A stretch of DNA of 32,750 nucleotides, taken from Treponema sp. Lineage in GTDB: Bacteria; Spirochaetota; Spirochaetia; Treponematales; Breznakiellaceae. The translations under genes and the position numbers were made by a program. The stretch covers positions 1 to 32,750 of the forward strand of contig WQWU01000031.1 of assembly GCA_009785215.1 (NCBI GenBank), written 5' to 3'. Below the pieces are notes generated by a model. That model was given only the letters and a program-made list of their open reading frames with translations. It made no database searches and was not told the origin of the DNA. Positions within the stretch are counted from its first letter, which is position 1. The number at the start of each line of letters is the position of its first letter. Below are positions 1-8,293 of the stretch, piece after piece.

Positions 1-1821
1 TACACGTGCGAATATATAGTATGTTGTGTTAGATGTCAAGCCAGAGAATGTGGTGCTATCCTGCCAGCCGTTAACTGGTGTAGTGTTTACCGTGTTCCTT
101 GCATATTCTATTGTTTGCCCATTTGTCGGAGCTGTCACAGGATTTATAGTAATACTGTTAATAGTTCTTGATGCCATTGTCGGAGCGGCAGCATCCGCTC
201 CATTGGCTCTTGCTATAAATACTTGAATATTGCCGCTTACTGTTGTGTAATTGCCGCTTGGATCTGTAAATATTGCGGAGAAAAACTGTCCGTTGTTTGC
301 ATTCAAAATGGTTGTCGGTGTGTTCCATGTATAACCGGCAGGTAATGTCAGATTTGCGAGTGTTAGCGTTGGTGAATAAATTGTGTTTATCGGATCAGGG
401 TTACCAAAAACCCCAGTAGCTCTTGCAATATTAACAGTAATATTTCCGTTAACTGGTTCATAGTTTCCGTTTGAATTGGTATAAATTGCAGGGAATGACT
501 GTCCGTCACCGGCATTCAGGTTTGTTGTCGGAATGTTCCACGTATAACCTACCGGAAGTGTAAGACAGGCAAGAGTTAAACCGGATGTATAAGTTCTATT
601 AATCGCAGAAGGGGTACCAAATGTGCCGGTGGCCCTTGCTACATTGACAGTAATATTTCCGCTAGCTGGTGCAAAATTGCCGCTTGGATCTGTATAAGTA
701 GCTGCAAATAATTGTCCGTTTCCTGCATTCAAAATGGTCGTCGGAGAATTCCATGTGTAGCCAACTGGAAGTATAAGATTTGATAATCGTAGAGTGGCTA
801 TGTATGTTGTATCTATTGCTTGTAAAGCTGGAAAATTACCAGACACTTCTGATACATTAACTCTGATACTGCTATTTACCGGTTCGTAATTACCACTTGA
901 ATCGGTAAATGTTGCGGAAAAAAACTGTCCATTACCTACATTTAAATTTGTTGTCGGTGCGTTCCAAACATATCCGGTCGGCAAAGATAAATTTCCAAGC
1001 GTTAATGTGGATGCATAAGTAATATTAATTGCAGCAGGTGAACCAAATATTCCAACTGCTTTTGCTATATTAACTGTGATGTTTCCACTTACTGATTCAT
1101 AATTTCCACTTGGATCAGTATATGTTGCCGGAAATTGTTGTCCAATACCAGCATTTAAGCCAGTAGTTGGAATGTTCCATGTATAACCTGTTGGTAGTAT
1201 TAGATTTGAAAGTGTCAAAGTTGGTGTATAGATTCTATCAATTGAAGAAGGTAACCCAAAAATTCCGATTGCTTTTGATATATTGACAGTAATAAAACCA
1301 CTTACTGTAGTATAATTACCACTTGGATCAGTATATGTTGCAGGGAATTGCTGTCCATCTCCAGCGTTCAAACTAGTTGTTGGAGCGTTCCATACATAGC
1401 CAACAGGCAGTGTTAGGTCTACAAGTCTCAAAGTAGAAGAATAAGTTGTATTAATTGCTAAAGGATTGCCGAAAGTACCAGAGGATTGATTTATTATAAA
1501 ACTTCCACCATCTAATCCATTTGCAGCATTCCAACCCGATGTTGCCGCTACGTCAAAGGTTATTGAATATGTATCGACTGCTGTAGGCAGCGTAGTTGAA
1601 CCATTATAAAAAATGGTAATAGCACCAGTAGACTTATCTGTCTTAGGTGTTATTATTGCCGCCGTCACACTCCCAGCTGTTTGTGATAAATTACTTATTT
1701 CAAAGTCACCAGCAACAGGGGTCTGATCAGGCAAATCATTCGAAGGATCTTTGCAAGTTAACAAAGAAAAACCAATAATCGCAACAAGAGCGATAATTCC
1801 AAGAAATTCAAGTTTTCTCAT
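1..1821 (-). CDS. Repeat-containing lipoprotein, C-terminus off the window
   Basis: The minus frame is open from an ATG at 1821 to the window edge (607 codons, no stop). The ATG follows AAAGGAG about 7 nt upstream. Residues 1-23 form a lipoprotein signal (MRKLEF, hydrophobic stretch, then SLLTC); the -1 Thr is a relaxed, spirochete-like lipobox. A short linker is followed by six 71-residue repeats with the core YTWNxPTTxLNAGxGQxF, then xATYTDPSGNY and GNITVNIARA. The last visible part (TINSITINPVTAPTNGQ...) looks like a fibronectin-III-like Ig-fold module. I infer an outer-surface lipoprotein with tandem beta-sandwich repeats, possibly adhesive; substrate unknown. The 3' end is missing, so total length is unknown. 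Confidence 0.85.
   Translation of the reverse strand, partial: MRKLEFLGIIALVAIIGFSLLTCKDPSNDLPDQTPVAGDFEISNLSQTAGSVTAAIITPKTDKSTGAITIFYNGSTTLPTAVDTYSITFDVAATSGWNAANGLDGGSFIINQSSGTFGNPLAINTTYSSTLRLVDLTLPVGYVWNAPTTSLNAGDGQQFPATYTDPSGNYTTVSGFITVNISKAIGIFGLPSSIDRIYTPTLTLSNLILPTGYTWNIPTTGLNAGIGQQFPATYTDPSGNYESVSGNITVNIAKAVGIFGSPAAINITYASTLTLGNLSLPTGYVWNAPTTNLNVGNGQFFSATFTDSSGNYEPVNSSIRVNVSEVSGNFPALQAIDTTYIATLRLSNLILPVGYTWNSPTTILNAGNGQLFAATYTDPSGNFAPASGNITVNVARATGTFGTPSAINRTYTSGLTLACLTLPVGYTWNIPTTNLNAGDGQSFPAIYTNSNGNYEPVNGNITVNIARATGVFGNPDPINTIYSPTLTLANLTLPAGYTWNTPTTILNANNGQFFSAIFTDPSGNYTTVSGNIQVFIARANGADAAAPTMASRTINSITINPVTAPTNGQTIEYARNTVNTTPVNGWQDSTTFSGLTSNTTYYIFARV
212..1490 (-). repeat. Six in-frame 213-bp tandem repeats
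   Basis: The same landmark (GTTCC of the NxPTT-coding segment) recurs at 322, 535, 748, 961, 1174 and 1387, exactly 213 bp apart each time, encoding 71-aa units. Copies differ at many silent and some replacement positions, so this is an old array whose period has been kept. Array limits are approximate. Confidence 0.9.
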
Positions 1822-2046
1822 CCAACAACTCCTTTAATTCAACTAATATCTATAAAATGACAATATACCCATATTTGTCAAAATGAAGCCTTCTTTTAAC
1901 CAAAGTCAGTTGGAAACTCAAAATGATCTTTACTTCCATTATAATATAATTACTATACTTGTTTAATAAGTATACTTACTAAACAGATAGTTAGTCAATC
2001 ACAAATAAGTCGATATTATTACTTTACGGGTAAGAAGACCGCAAAA

Positions 2047-2400
2047 ATGGCATGTGTAAAGGAAATTTTCGCTGAAAATTTAAAGAAAAACCGCCGGAAA
2101 CTTGGTATTTCGCAGGAAATACTAGCAGAAAAAGCTTGTATTTCAACCCATTATGTATCCATGATTGAAATGGCAAGGAATTTCCCAAAATCAGAAGTGA
2201 TAGAACGCCTTGCCAATGCCTTAGAGATTGAAGTCCATGAGCTATTTTTGGTGCCACAATCACCTGCAGATGAACTTAAAAAATTACATATGTCGATTAT
2301 TAATCAAATAAAACAGACTATTTCAGAATCCGTCGCATCATCAGTAGAAACCGCTTTTAAAAAACTTATCATCACAGAAGAAATCAGAAAAAAAACTTGA
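2047..2400 (+). CDS. XRE-family HTH transcriptional regulator
   Basis: 117 aa. An N-terminal Cro/C1-type HTH spans about residues 8-65 (NLKKNRRKLGISQEILAEK, then THYVSMIEMARNFP and LANALEIEVHELF), followed by an amphipathic helical tail that could mediate dimerisation. There is no strong Shine-Dalgarno before the ATG; a possible -10 (TATTAT, 2014-2019) lies upstream without a good -35. Upstream DNA contains two TATACTT half-sites (1954-1960 and 1971-1977) and the palindrome AAGTATACTT (1968-1977), a candidate operator. It lies 31 bp before the broken NYN gene on the same strand and probably controls it or the island. Target unknown. Confidence 0.85.
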   Translation: MACVKEIFAENLKKNRRKLGISQEILAEKACISTHYVSMIEMARNFPKSEVIERLANALEIEVHELFLVPQSPADELKKLHMSIINQIKQTISESVASSVETAFKKLIITEEIRKKT

Positions 2401-2427
2401 CTTTTTCTCCAAAAAATACCGTATATT
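2397..2427 (+). promoter_or_regulatory. Sigma-70-like promoter for the NYN gene
   Basis: TTGACT at 2397-2402 overlaps the stop of the XRE gene; TATATT is at 2422-2427, with a long 19-nt spacer. The -10 ends only 4 nt before the ATG at 2432, so the transcript would be leaderless or would use a downstream start such as the GTG at 2471. Confidence 0.5.
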
Positions 2428-2431
2428 ATAA

Positions 2432-3011
2432 ATGTTACCCGCAAGCACTATTGAAACACAAACCGCGCCAGTGAAAAAAAGGATCAGCGTATATATTGAC
2501 GGTTTTAACCTATATCACAGCACCCTCCAATACGCCCATCTAAACTGTCGTTGGCTTAATCTGATGGAATTATCAAAACGCCTTATCAATCCAAAAACCG
2601 AAGAAATCCAGACAGTTTATTATTTTTCCCGCTATCGCATTATGGAAACCGGATAAAGCCAAAAAGCACTTGCTTTATATTCACGCTTTGCGTACCGCAG
2701 GCGTAAAAGACATATTGGGAAAGTTCACCCTCAGAGATAGAAAATGCCCCAAATGCCTTGCTCTCTTTCAATCCCATGAAGAAAAAAAGACAGATATAAA
2801 TATCGCCATTATCTTGCTTGCTGATGCCGTGTTAGATAAATTCAACACAGCGTTAATTCTTTCTGGCGACAGTGATCTTGCTCCTGTAGCAGTAAAATTA
2901 CATCAACTCCGTCCAGGTAAAAAGCTTGGAATTATAGTCCCGCAAAACCAATCCGCAATGAACCTTAAAAAACACTCCGATTTTTTCAAAAAGATACAAG
3001 ATAGGGATTAA
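2432..3011 (+). pseudogene. NYN-domain (PIN-like) nuclease gene, frameshifted
   Basis: Two frames join into one NYN/LabA-type protein of about 190 aa. The first frame (2432-2656) gives the N-terminal strand ISVYIDGFNLYHS and ends ...YFSRYRI. From about 2644 the reading continues one frame over as WKPDKAKKHLLYIHALRT..., then CPKC, KKTDINIAIILLADAV and ILSGDSDLAPVA, stopping at 3011. The acidic residues expected of the family (YIDGFN, KKTD, SGDSD) are present on both sides, so a single indel near 2643-2644 broke an otherwise intact gene. Family members are metal-dependent RNases. Sequencing error or recoding cannot be excluded. Confidence 0.75.
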
Positions 3012-3152
3012 AAAACCCTTTTTCCCGAACAGATAACTTACAACGGTAATATAATCACTGCTCCAGCAGGATGGCTGCCGTCTAAAACCATCTCGACGCT
3101 TTAACCTCCAAACGAATCGTTGTTTAAAACCAGAATTATATTTTCTCAATAA
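3012..3152 (+). promoter_or_regulatory. Leader region before the left inverted repeat, weak promoter only
   Basis: The only promoter-like signal is a perfect TATAAT at 3050-3055 with a poor -35 (CGAACA, 3026-3031, 18-nt spacer), about 140 nt before the SIR2-STAND start. Nothing here matches the strong promoter outside the right repeat. Whether this drives real expression is uncertain. Confidence 0.3.
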
Positions 3153-3198
3153 AGGATAATTATTTATTATCAGGCAGAAATGAGAGGTTTTAATGTAT
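3153..3198 (+). repeat. Left copy of the 46-bp inverted repeat
   Basis: Identical to the reverse complement of 9888-9933. It contains a 17-bp dyad at 3155-3171 (GATAAT, 5-bp centre, ATTATC), resembling the ATAA-centre-TTAT core of XerC/D-type sites, then the RBS AGAGG at 3183-3187 and the ATG at 3193. Confidence 0.9.
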
Positions 3199-6100
3199 GT
3201 TTATAATAGTACAGATCATAATCAGACAGGAGCATTTTTAAGATTAATAAATGCTCTACGTCAAGCAAAGAGTCATAATCGTGGATTCACAATATTTTTA
3301 GGAGCAGGGTGTTCGTTATCATCATCACCAAATGATATATCAACAAGCAAAATTATTGAAAATTGTATTAGAGATAATTATAAACCAGATTATAAAAATC
3401 CAGGTTCATGGGAAGAATTATATCGAGATTTTATAAATAATGTTTGGGAACATCACGGTAAAATTGAACGACAAGAAATACTCGAGAAATATTTTTTAAA
3501 TTTAAGACCTTCAAAAGGATATCTTTATTTAAGGAATTTAGTCGAACAAGGTTATATAACAAATATAGTGACAACAAATTTTGATATGCTTTTAAATAGA
3601 TCTCTTGACGGTATCGCTTATACAATTCATGTAGGCAATTTGCCACCTAGAAGAATAAATGGCGGCTCATTGATTACATTGCATAAGATTCATGGAGATA
3701 TAGAATCAGGCGAACTCATTTTTTCACCTGAAGATATTAGAAATTTGCCGCAAAAGATATGTGAAGATATAAAAGAAATATCAAAGAAATCCTGTTTGTT
3801 TTGCGGATATAGTGGTCAAGATCAAGGATTAATGAAAAACCTAGATACAAATTCCGATTACGTCGTCTACTGGGCAACACCCCAAAAGCCATTGAAAGAT
3901 GATATTTATGGTACAAAATATATATATGATTGGATTTCTGCAAGGGGATCAGAGAGTAATTTTATTTATGGAAACGAACTGGGAAAATTCGATGATTTAA
4001 TGAAAAATCTTGTAAAGGCATTGATAGAAAATGAAAATGAATTAATCTTTACAAATCAATGGGAAAAAAACACAATTAGTGAAACCATTCAAATTAATCA
4101 TCGTGTTTTTTCAATATTTCAACAATTATTGAACTGTAGTTCTTCATTACGGAATGAATATGAATGGAAAAAACAATTCCCGTTTTATTCAAAAGATTAT
4201 GAAACCACACTTAATGCCTATCTGTATTATTATTGTGAGTCTGCTTCGCTACCACCAACATTACTGCAAATTCCAGAAAATGAAATCGAAGCTTTAATTA
4301 TGGGGCTAGCTATAGAGGTGTTAGCCAGCATATCCGGTATTGATTTATCAGTTGAAAATTATATAAACAAATTAAAAACAAATTATGAGAGAAGTAATCC
4401 CAATTACTTTCCTGATAATACATTTTGGATTGCTTTAACAGCAGTATTGGTATCAATAGAAAATAATATACCTTTACAAGACAATAAGGATTTATTAGAT
4501 ATTAAGCTTCAAATGAATAGCAGTGGAAGAATGACTCTAAGTGTTAAAGAGCCAAAGCTCCATTATGTTGCTGATGTAATTTCTTTGTTGAGTATCTCTA
4601 GTTTATTTATTCCAACCTGTGAAAATGAAAGTAGCATTGATCGATATGGAGAAACTAAAATATTGCTTCAAAAACATGGGCAAACAGTATGTGTAACAGA
4701 TGATAAATTATGTTTTAAGCTCAATAAAGTTTCAAAATTTGAACTTAAAGAAATATTTGATGTGTTTTTTCACAATCTAAACGACTATCATTTAGATGAT
4801 AATGGTATGATTATTGGACCAAAAGTTAGAATCATTGCAGATCTTTCAGATAAATCAGGAAATAAGTCTGTGGCTTCTATACCAGAATATATTTATAGTC
4901 TTGAAACAAAATCAAAAAATGCTTTTCTAAAACTTAAATCTGCTTTTGAACTAGATAGAGAAAATTATGTGTTTAGTCCATTAGATGCTTCAATAGATGA
5001 GTTCGTAATATCCGATAAACTTGGTATGTTTATAATTGGTTCGAGTGGCTCTGGAAAAACTAAAGCTTTTCAGAACTTTATTCGATCTGATCTAAATTCA
5101 GAACTGATAAAATTAATAGCTTCTCCCAGAATGAGTTCATTTGAAAACACATTAGGTCTATCCGTGTTTTGGAACAATTTAGGAATCTTTAATGATGAAA
5201 AGATATTATTAGAAGAAATTAATGCGATGTTGTCAACCAGAGGTAAAAAACTTCTATTAATTATTGACGGCTTAAATGAAATAGATGGAGGTATGGAAAT
5301 CTGTATTTTACACTATAAGTCAATTACAGAAACAATTGATAAGTTAAGTATGCTTGGCATCAAAACTATAAAAATATTGGTTGCTTGTAGAGATCATACT
5401 TTTTTGGATTATTGTGAAAGTACAAATCTATATCCTTCATCTGAACTGTGTTATTGTAGTATAGCAAAAGATCATATAACTCCATACTATCAAATTCAAC
5501 CGCTAACATTTGAGCAACAATTACAATTTGTTAATGTTTATTTTGATGATCCCATAAAAAAGAAAGCATTTGAATTGGATTTGAAAACAAATCGTAACAT
5601 CAGCAAAATCTTCAACCAGCCTTATCTTATTGCAGTTGCTGGAAAATACTATGCTGCAAAAGAGAATGAAACTGTGATTTCTACACAGCAGGAAATATTT
5701 AAGTTCTATACAGAACAAATGTTAAAACGATTGGGAAATCACTCATCAATAAACACTGCTAGAAAAATAATAAATGCTTATTTTGATTTACTGATCCATT
5801 CTAACCGCTTCGGTCGTCGGATAACACCTTTTACATTACTTGCCCGTATTACGAAAGAAGATGATAATGAGCTTTTTGTAGAAATTTTAAATCAACTATG
5901 TGATATAAATGTTTTTACTAACACCGCACATAGTGAAGAATATATAAGATTCACACATGACCGCATAGAAGAGTATTTTTTATGTGATTACCTCTATGCA
6001 AGTGCAAATAATACTGAAGTCTTGAAAAAGGCTTTTGAAATAGCTGGTACCGATCCTGTTTTTTACTCAGCAGCAATGGAATATTTCCGTAAATTGGCAC

Positions 6101-7377
6101 GCCAAGGACATTTTGAACAAATAATTGAAAATTATTGTTTTCTATATAATGACAGCCTAGACATACTGCCATGCATTATAGTCAGTTGTTTAGAGTTTAT
6201 TTCTGAAAATGGGTTAAAGCAATTATTTTTCACTTTGGAAAAAAGCAATGTTGATGCTGATGTCTTTATAATATTTTTATTTAGTGGATTAAAGCAAGCA
6301 ATATACCGAAATGATATAAGTTATCCAGAGGTAATGATAACCGCTTATCGTACACTATCTAGCTTATTTCCTGTATTATCTAAATATAGCAAATATTTTT
6401 ACTATATATCATCAGGATTTTACCTAATTCAAAAAGGAGATATAAAACTTGCAGAATATTTTTGTGATTTTGCCCTCTCTGAAAAAACTGACGATCAGTA
6501 TCTTGCACATTTAGTTGATTTTCAGAAAGCAGTTATTCTAAGGCATAAAACACAATTAAATGAAGCTATTAATAAATTTTCTAACTTATATAATTATTTT
6601 TCAAGAAATGGAAAATGGGATAGTGCAGTAGAATGTATTCTCGAATGGGGTGGAGTTCTAAGAGAAAAAACAAAATTTATAAACGCTCTTGAGGTATATG
6701 ATAAAATAGATGTGGAAAAACTTGAAGTATCACTCGCAATACAAATTAAAATTCATAGAAAAAAAGGAACTATATATAAAAATATCATGCAACAATTACG
6801 GAAAGAATATTTATCCAGCACTGATAACAACCAAGAACTTTTAGAAAAAATACGGCAATATTATAATAATGCCATCGCTGAGTATGAATCCGCAAAAAAG
6901 AAATCATATAATTCATTTGATATGATTGAAAAAATGAAAATTATTTCTGAGCAAGCAGAAGTTTGTTTAAAATTCTCTGACATTGATTCTGCGCAAATGT
7001 ATAGAGCAGAATTATTCTTATCTGAACACGACAGGCTTATTGCTTTATTTCCAATTCCCGATGCTCAGATTATTCAGTTACGATTGAAATCAAAATTTGA
7101 AGAAATGAAAGGGAACTTGAAAGAAGCCATGATTATTCTCGAAGATGCACGTGAAATAGCTGTGAATGGAGCAAAAATCTTCCGTGTTTTTGAGGTTGAT
7201 TATCAGTTTGGTAGATTAGTTGAGAAGCATAAGGAGAATTTATCTCCTGTGGATTTGCAGAAAGGACTTGATTCGCTTGAAAAAGCTATTGCATCAAGTC
7301 AAGACAAGGACAGCCAATATGTAAAGAATTGTATAGAATCGAAAAATAATCTTAAGATATATATTGCTAAAAAATAG
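3193..7377 (+). CDS. SIR2-STAND (NACHT) protein with C-terminal helical repeats, Avs-like
   Basis: 1394 aa. The N-terminal SIR2-like domain (about 30-270) has the nucleotide-binding GAGCS (37-41), TTNFD (127-131, Asn129) and KIHGD (165-169, His167), so NAD-binding and catalytic positions look intact. The STAND/NACHT ATPase has Walker A GSSGSGKT (616-623) and a Walker B-like LLLIIDGLNEID (687-698). The last 350 residues are helical with a TPR-like pattern, the usual sensor part. Known SIR2-STAND proteins (Avs5 type) sense phage proteins and deplete NAD+, killing the infected cell; this role is inferred. RBS AGAGG lies 5 nt before the ATG, inside the inverted repeat. No strong promoter precedes it in this orientation. 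Very AT-rich. Confidence 0.85.
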   Translation: MYVYNSTDHNQTGAFLRLINALRQAKSHNRGFTIFLGAGCSLSSSPNDISTSKIIENCIRDNYKPDYKNPGSWEELYRDFINNVWEHHGKIERQEILEKYFLNLRPSKGYLYLRNLVEQGYITNIVTTNFDMLLNRSLDGIAYTIHVGNLPPRRINGGSLITLHKIHGDIESGELIFSPEDIRNLPQKICEDIKEISKKSCLFCGYSGQDQGLMKNLDTNSDYVVYWATPQKPLKDDIYGTKYIYDWISARGSESNFIYGNELGKFDDLMKNLVKALIENENELIFTNQWEKNTISETIQINHRVFSIFQQLLNCSSSLRNEYEWKKQFPFYSKDYETTLNAYLYYYCESASLPPTLLQIPENEIEALIMGLAIEVLASISGIDLSVENYINKLKTNYERSNPNYFPDNTFWIALTAVLVSIENNIPLQDNKDLLDIKLQMNSSGRMTLSVKEPKLHYVADVISLLSISSLFIPTCENESSIDRYGETKILLQKHGQTVCVTDDKLCFKLNKVSKFELKEIFDVFFHNLNDYHLDDNGMIIGPKVRIIADLSDKSGNKSVASIPEYIYSLETKSKNAFLKLKSAFELDRENYVFSPLDASIDEFVISDKLGMFIIGSSGSGKTKAFQNFIRSDLNSELIKLIASPRMSSFENTLGLSVFWNNLGIFNDEKILLEEINAMLSTRGKKLLLIIDGLNEIDGGMEICILHYKSITETIDKLSMLGIKTIKILVACRDHTFLDYCESTNLYPSSELCYCSIAKDHITPYYQIQPLTFEQQLQFVNVYFDDPIKKKAFELDLKTNRNISKIFNQPYLIAVAGKYYAAKENETVISTQQEIFKFYTEQMLKRLGNHSSINTARKIINAYFDLLIHSNRFGRRITPFTLLARITKEDDNELFVEILNQLCDINVFTNTAHSEEYIRFTHDRIEEYFLCDYLYASANNTEVLKKAFEIAGTDPVFYSAAMEYFRKLARQGHFEQIIENYCFLYNDSLDILPCIIVSCLEFISENGLKQLFFTLEKSNVDADVFIIFLFSGLKQAIYRNDISYPEVMITAYRTLSSLFPVLSKYSKYFYYISSGFYLIQKGDIKLAEYFCDFALSEKTDDQYLAHLVDFQKAVILRHKTQLNEAINKFSNLYNYFSRNGKWDSAVECILEWGGVLREKTKFINALEVYDKIDVEKLEVSLAIQIKIHRKKGTIYKNIMQQLRKEYLSSTDNNQELLEKIRQYYNNAIAEYESAKKKSYNSFDMIEKMKIISEQAEVCLKFSDIDSAQMYRAELFLSEHDRLIALFPIPDAQIIQLRLKSKFEEMKGNLKEAMIILEDAREIAVNGAKIFRVFEVDYQFGRLVEKHKENLSPVDLQKGLDSLEKAIASSQDKDSQYVKNCIESKNNLKIYIAKK

Positions 7378-7387
7378 TTTAACTATT
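7373..7387. repeat. Palindrome at the convergent stop codons
   Basis: AATAGTT, T, AACTATT: a perfect 7-bp-arm palindrome containing both TAG stops (7375-7377 on plus, 7383-7385 on minus). It is too AT-rich and short to be a convincing terminator. Confidence 0.4.
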
Positions 7388-8291
7388 CTAAATCTATCAA
7401 TGTTTCTTTGATTTTTTCTTGTAAACAAATAATATTATTAAAATCATTTATTTTATAATAGTACGGTAGATCTGACACATAATAATAAAGCTGATAGATT
7501 AATTCTTTAACTGATGGGATATGTCCAATTTTTTGAAAATAACAGTTTTCAACATGAGACCATAAATTCCTAAAAAACAATGTGTTTTGTGAAAATCTCA
7601 TTTTGGCTCTTATCAATTCGTGAAACATGTCTCCAAAACGTGCAAATTCAAAATCCACTAGACTTATACTGGTAGTTTCTTTATCAAAAATAATATTTTG
7701 TGGTTTTAAATCAAAATGAAGAAAAGAGGGAGTTATGTTTATCCAATAATATTCATATAAATGAATGTTTTTTATTGTTTTTGATATATAATTTGCAAAA
7801 TTAATATCGTATGTACCAATTGTCCGAATATGACGTTGCATGTGTGTTTCTAGCATATCAAGGTATGTTTGATAACTATCCCCAATAAAGCTATGGAATT
7901 TATGTCCTTTCAGATTATGTAGTTCATATAAACAGGAAGATATTTTTTGTGTAAGTAAAGGCATATATTTCTCCAATTCGTCTGTTGAGTATTTTTCAAG
8001 ACTTTTCCCCGGAAGAAAAGATTCAATCAAATAGAGAGATTCTGGAGGACCATCTATCTTTGCTTCAAGAATATCTGCACCAAGTTTACTGCCCTGTTTT
8101 TTAAGATACTCAAGAGCGTTATATTCACGTATGATTGCATAGGGATTAAAGGATGAAGATAATCTGACTTTATAATTACAAATACCTTCCGACACCAAAA
8201 AACAAGAAGGATATGCATCATTAGAGTATATACTTTCCTGAAGCTCAATTAATTTATTTTGAAAAAAAGGCAGTTTGTTTATATTTATCAT
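7383..8291 (-). CDS. APH/choline-kinase-fold phosphotransferase
   Basis: 302 aa. The C-lobe has the Brenner-type motif HFDLKPQN (192-199) and the metal-binding DFE (213-215, within VDFEFARFGD), as in aminoglycoside phosphotransferase and choline/homoserine kinase families. The N-lobe has RxYNALEYL after a weak Lys-containing strand. It is a soluble small-molecule or protein kinase; the substrate cannot be read from sequence. The ATG lies 2 bp after the stop of the ATP-grasp gene, so the two are translated from one mRNA and probably act in one pathway. A resistance role is possible but the partner argues for biosynthesis or modification. Confidence 0.8.
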   Translation of the reverse strand: MININKLPFFQNKLIELQESIYSNDAYPSCFLVSEGICNYKVRLSSSFNPYAIIREYNALEYLKKQGSKLGADILEAKIDGPPESLYLIESFLPGKSLEKYSTDELEKYMPLLTQKISSCLYELHNLKGHKFHSFIGDSYQTYLDMLETHMQRHIRTIGTYDINFANYISKTIKNIHLYEYYWINITPSFLHFDLKPQNIIFDKETTSISLVDFEFARFGDMFHELIRAKMRFSQNTLFFRNLWSHVENCYFQKIGHIPSVKELIYQLYYYVSDLPYYYKINDFNNIICLQEKIKETLIDLE

Positions 8292-8293
8292 AT

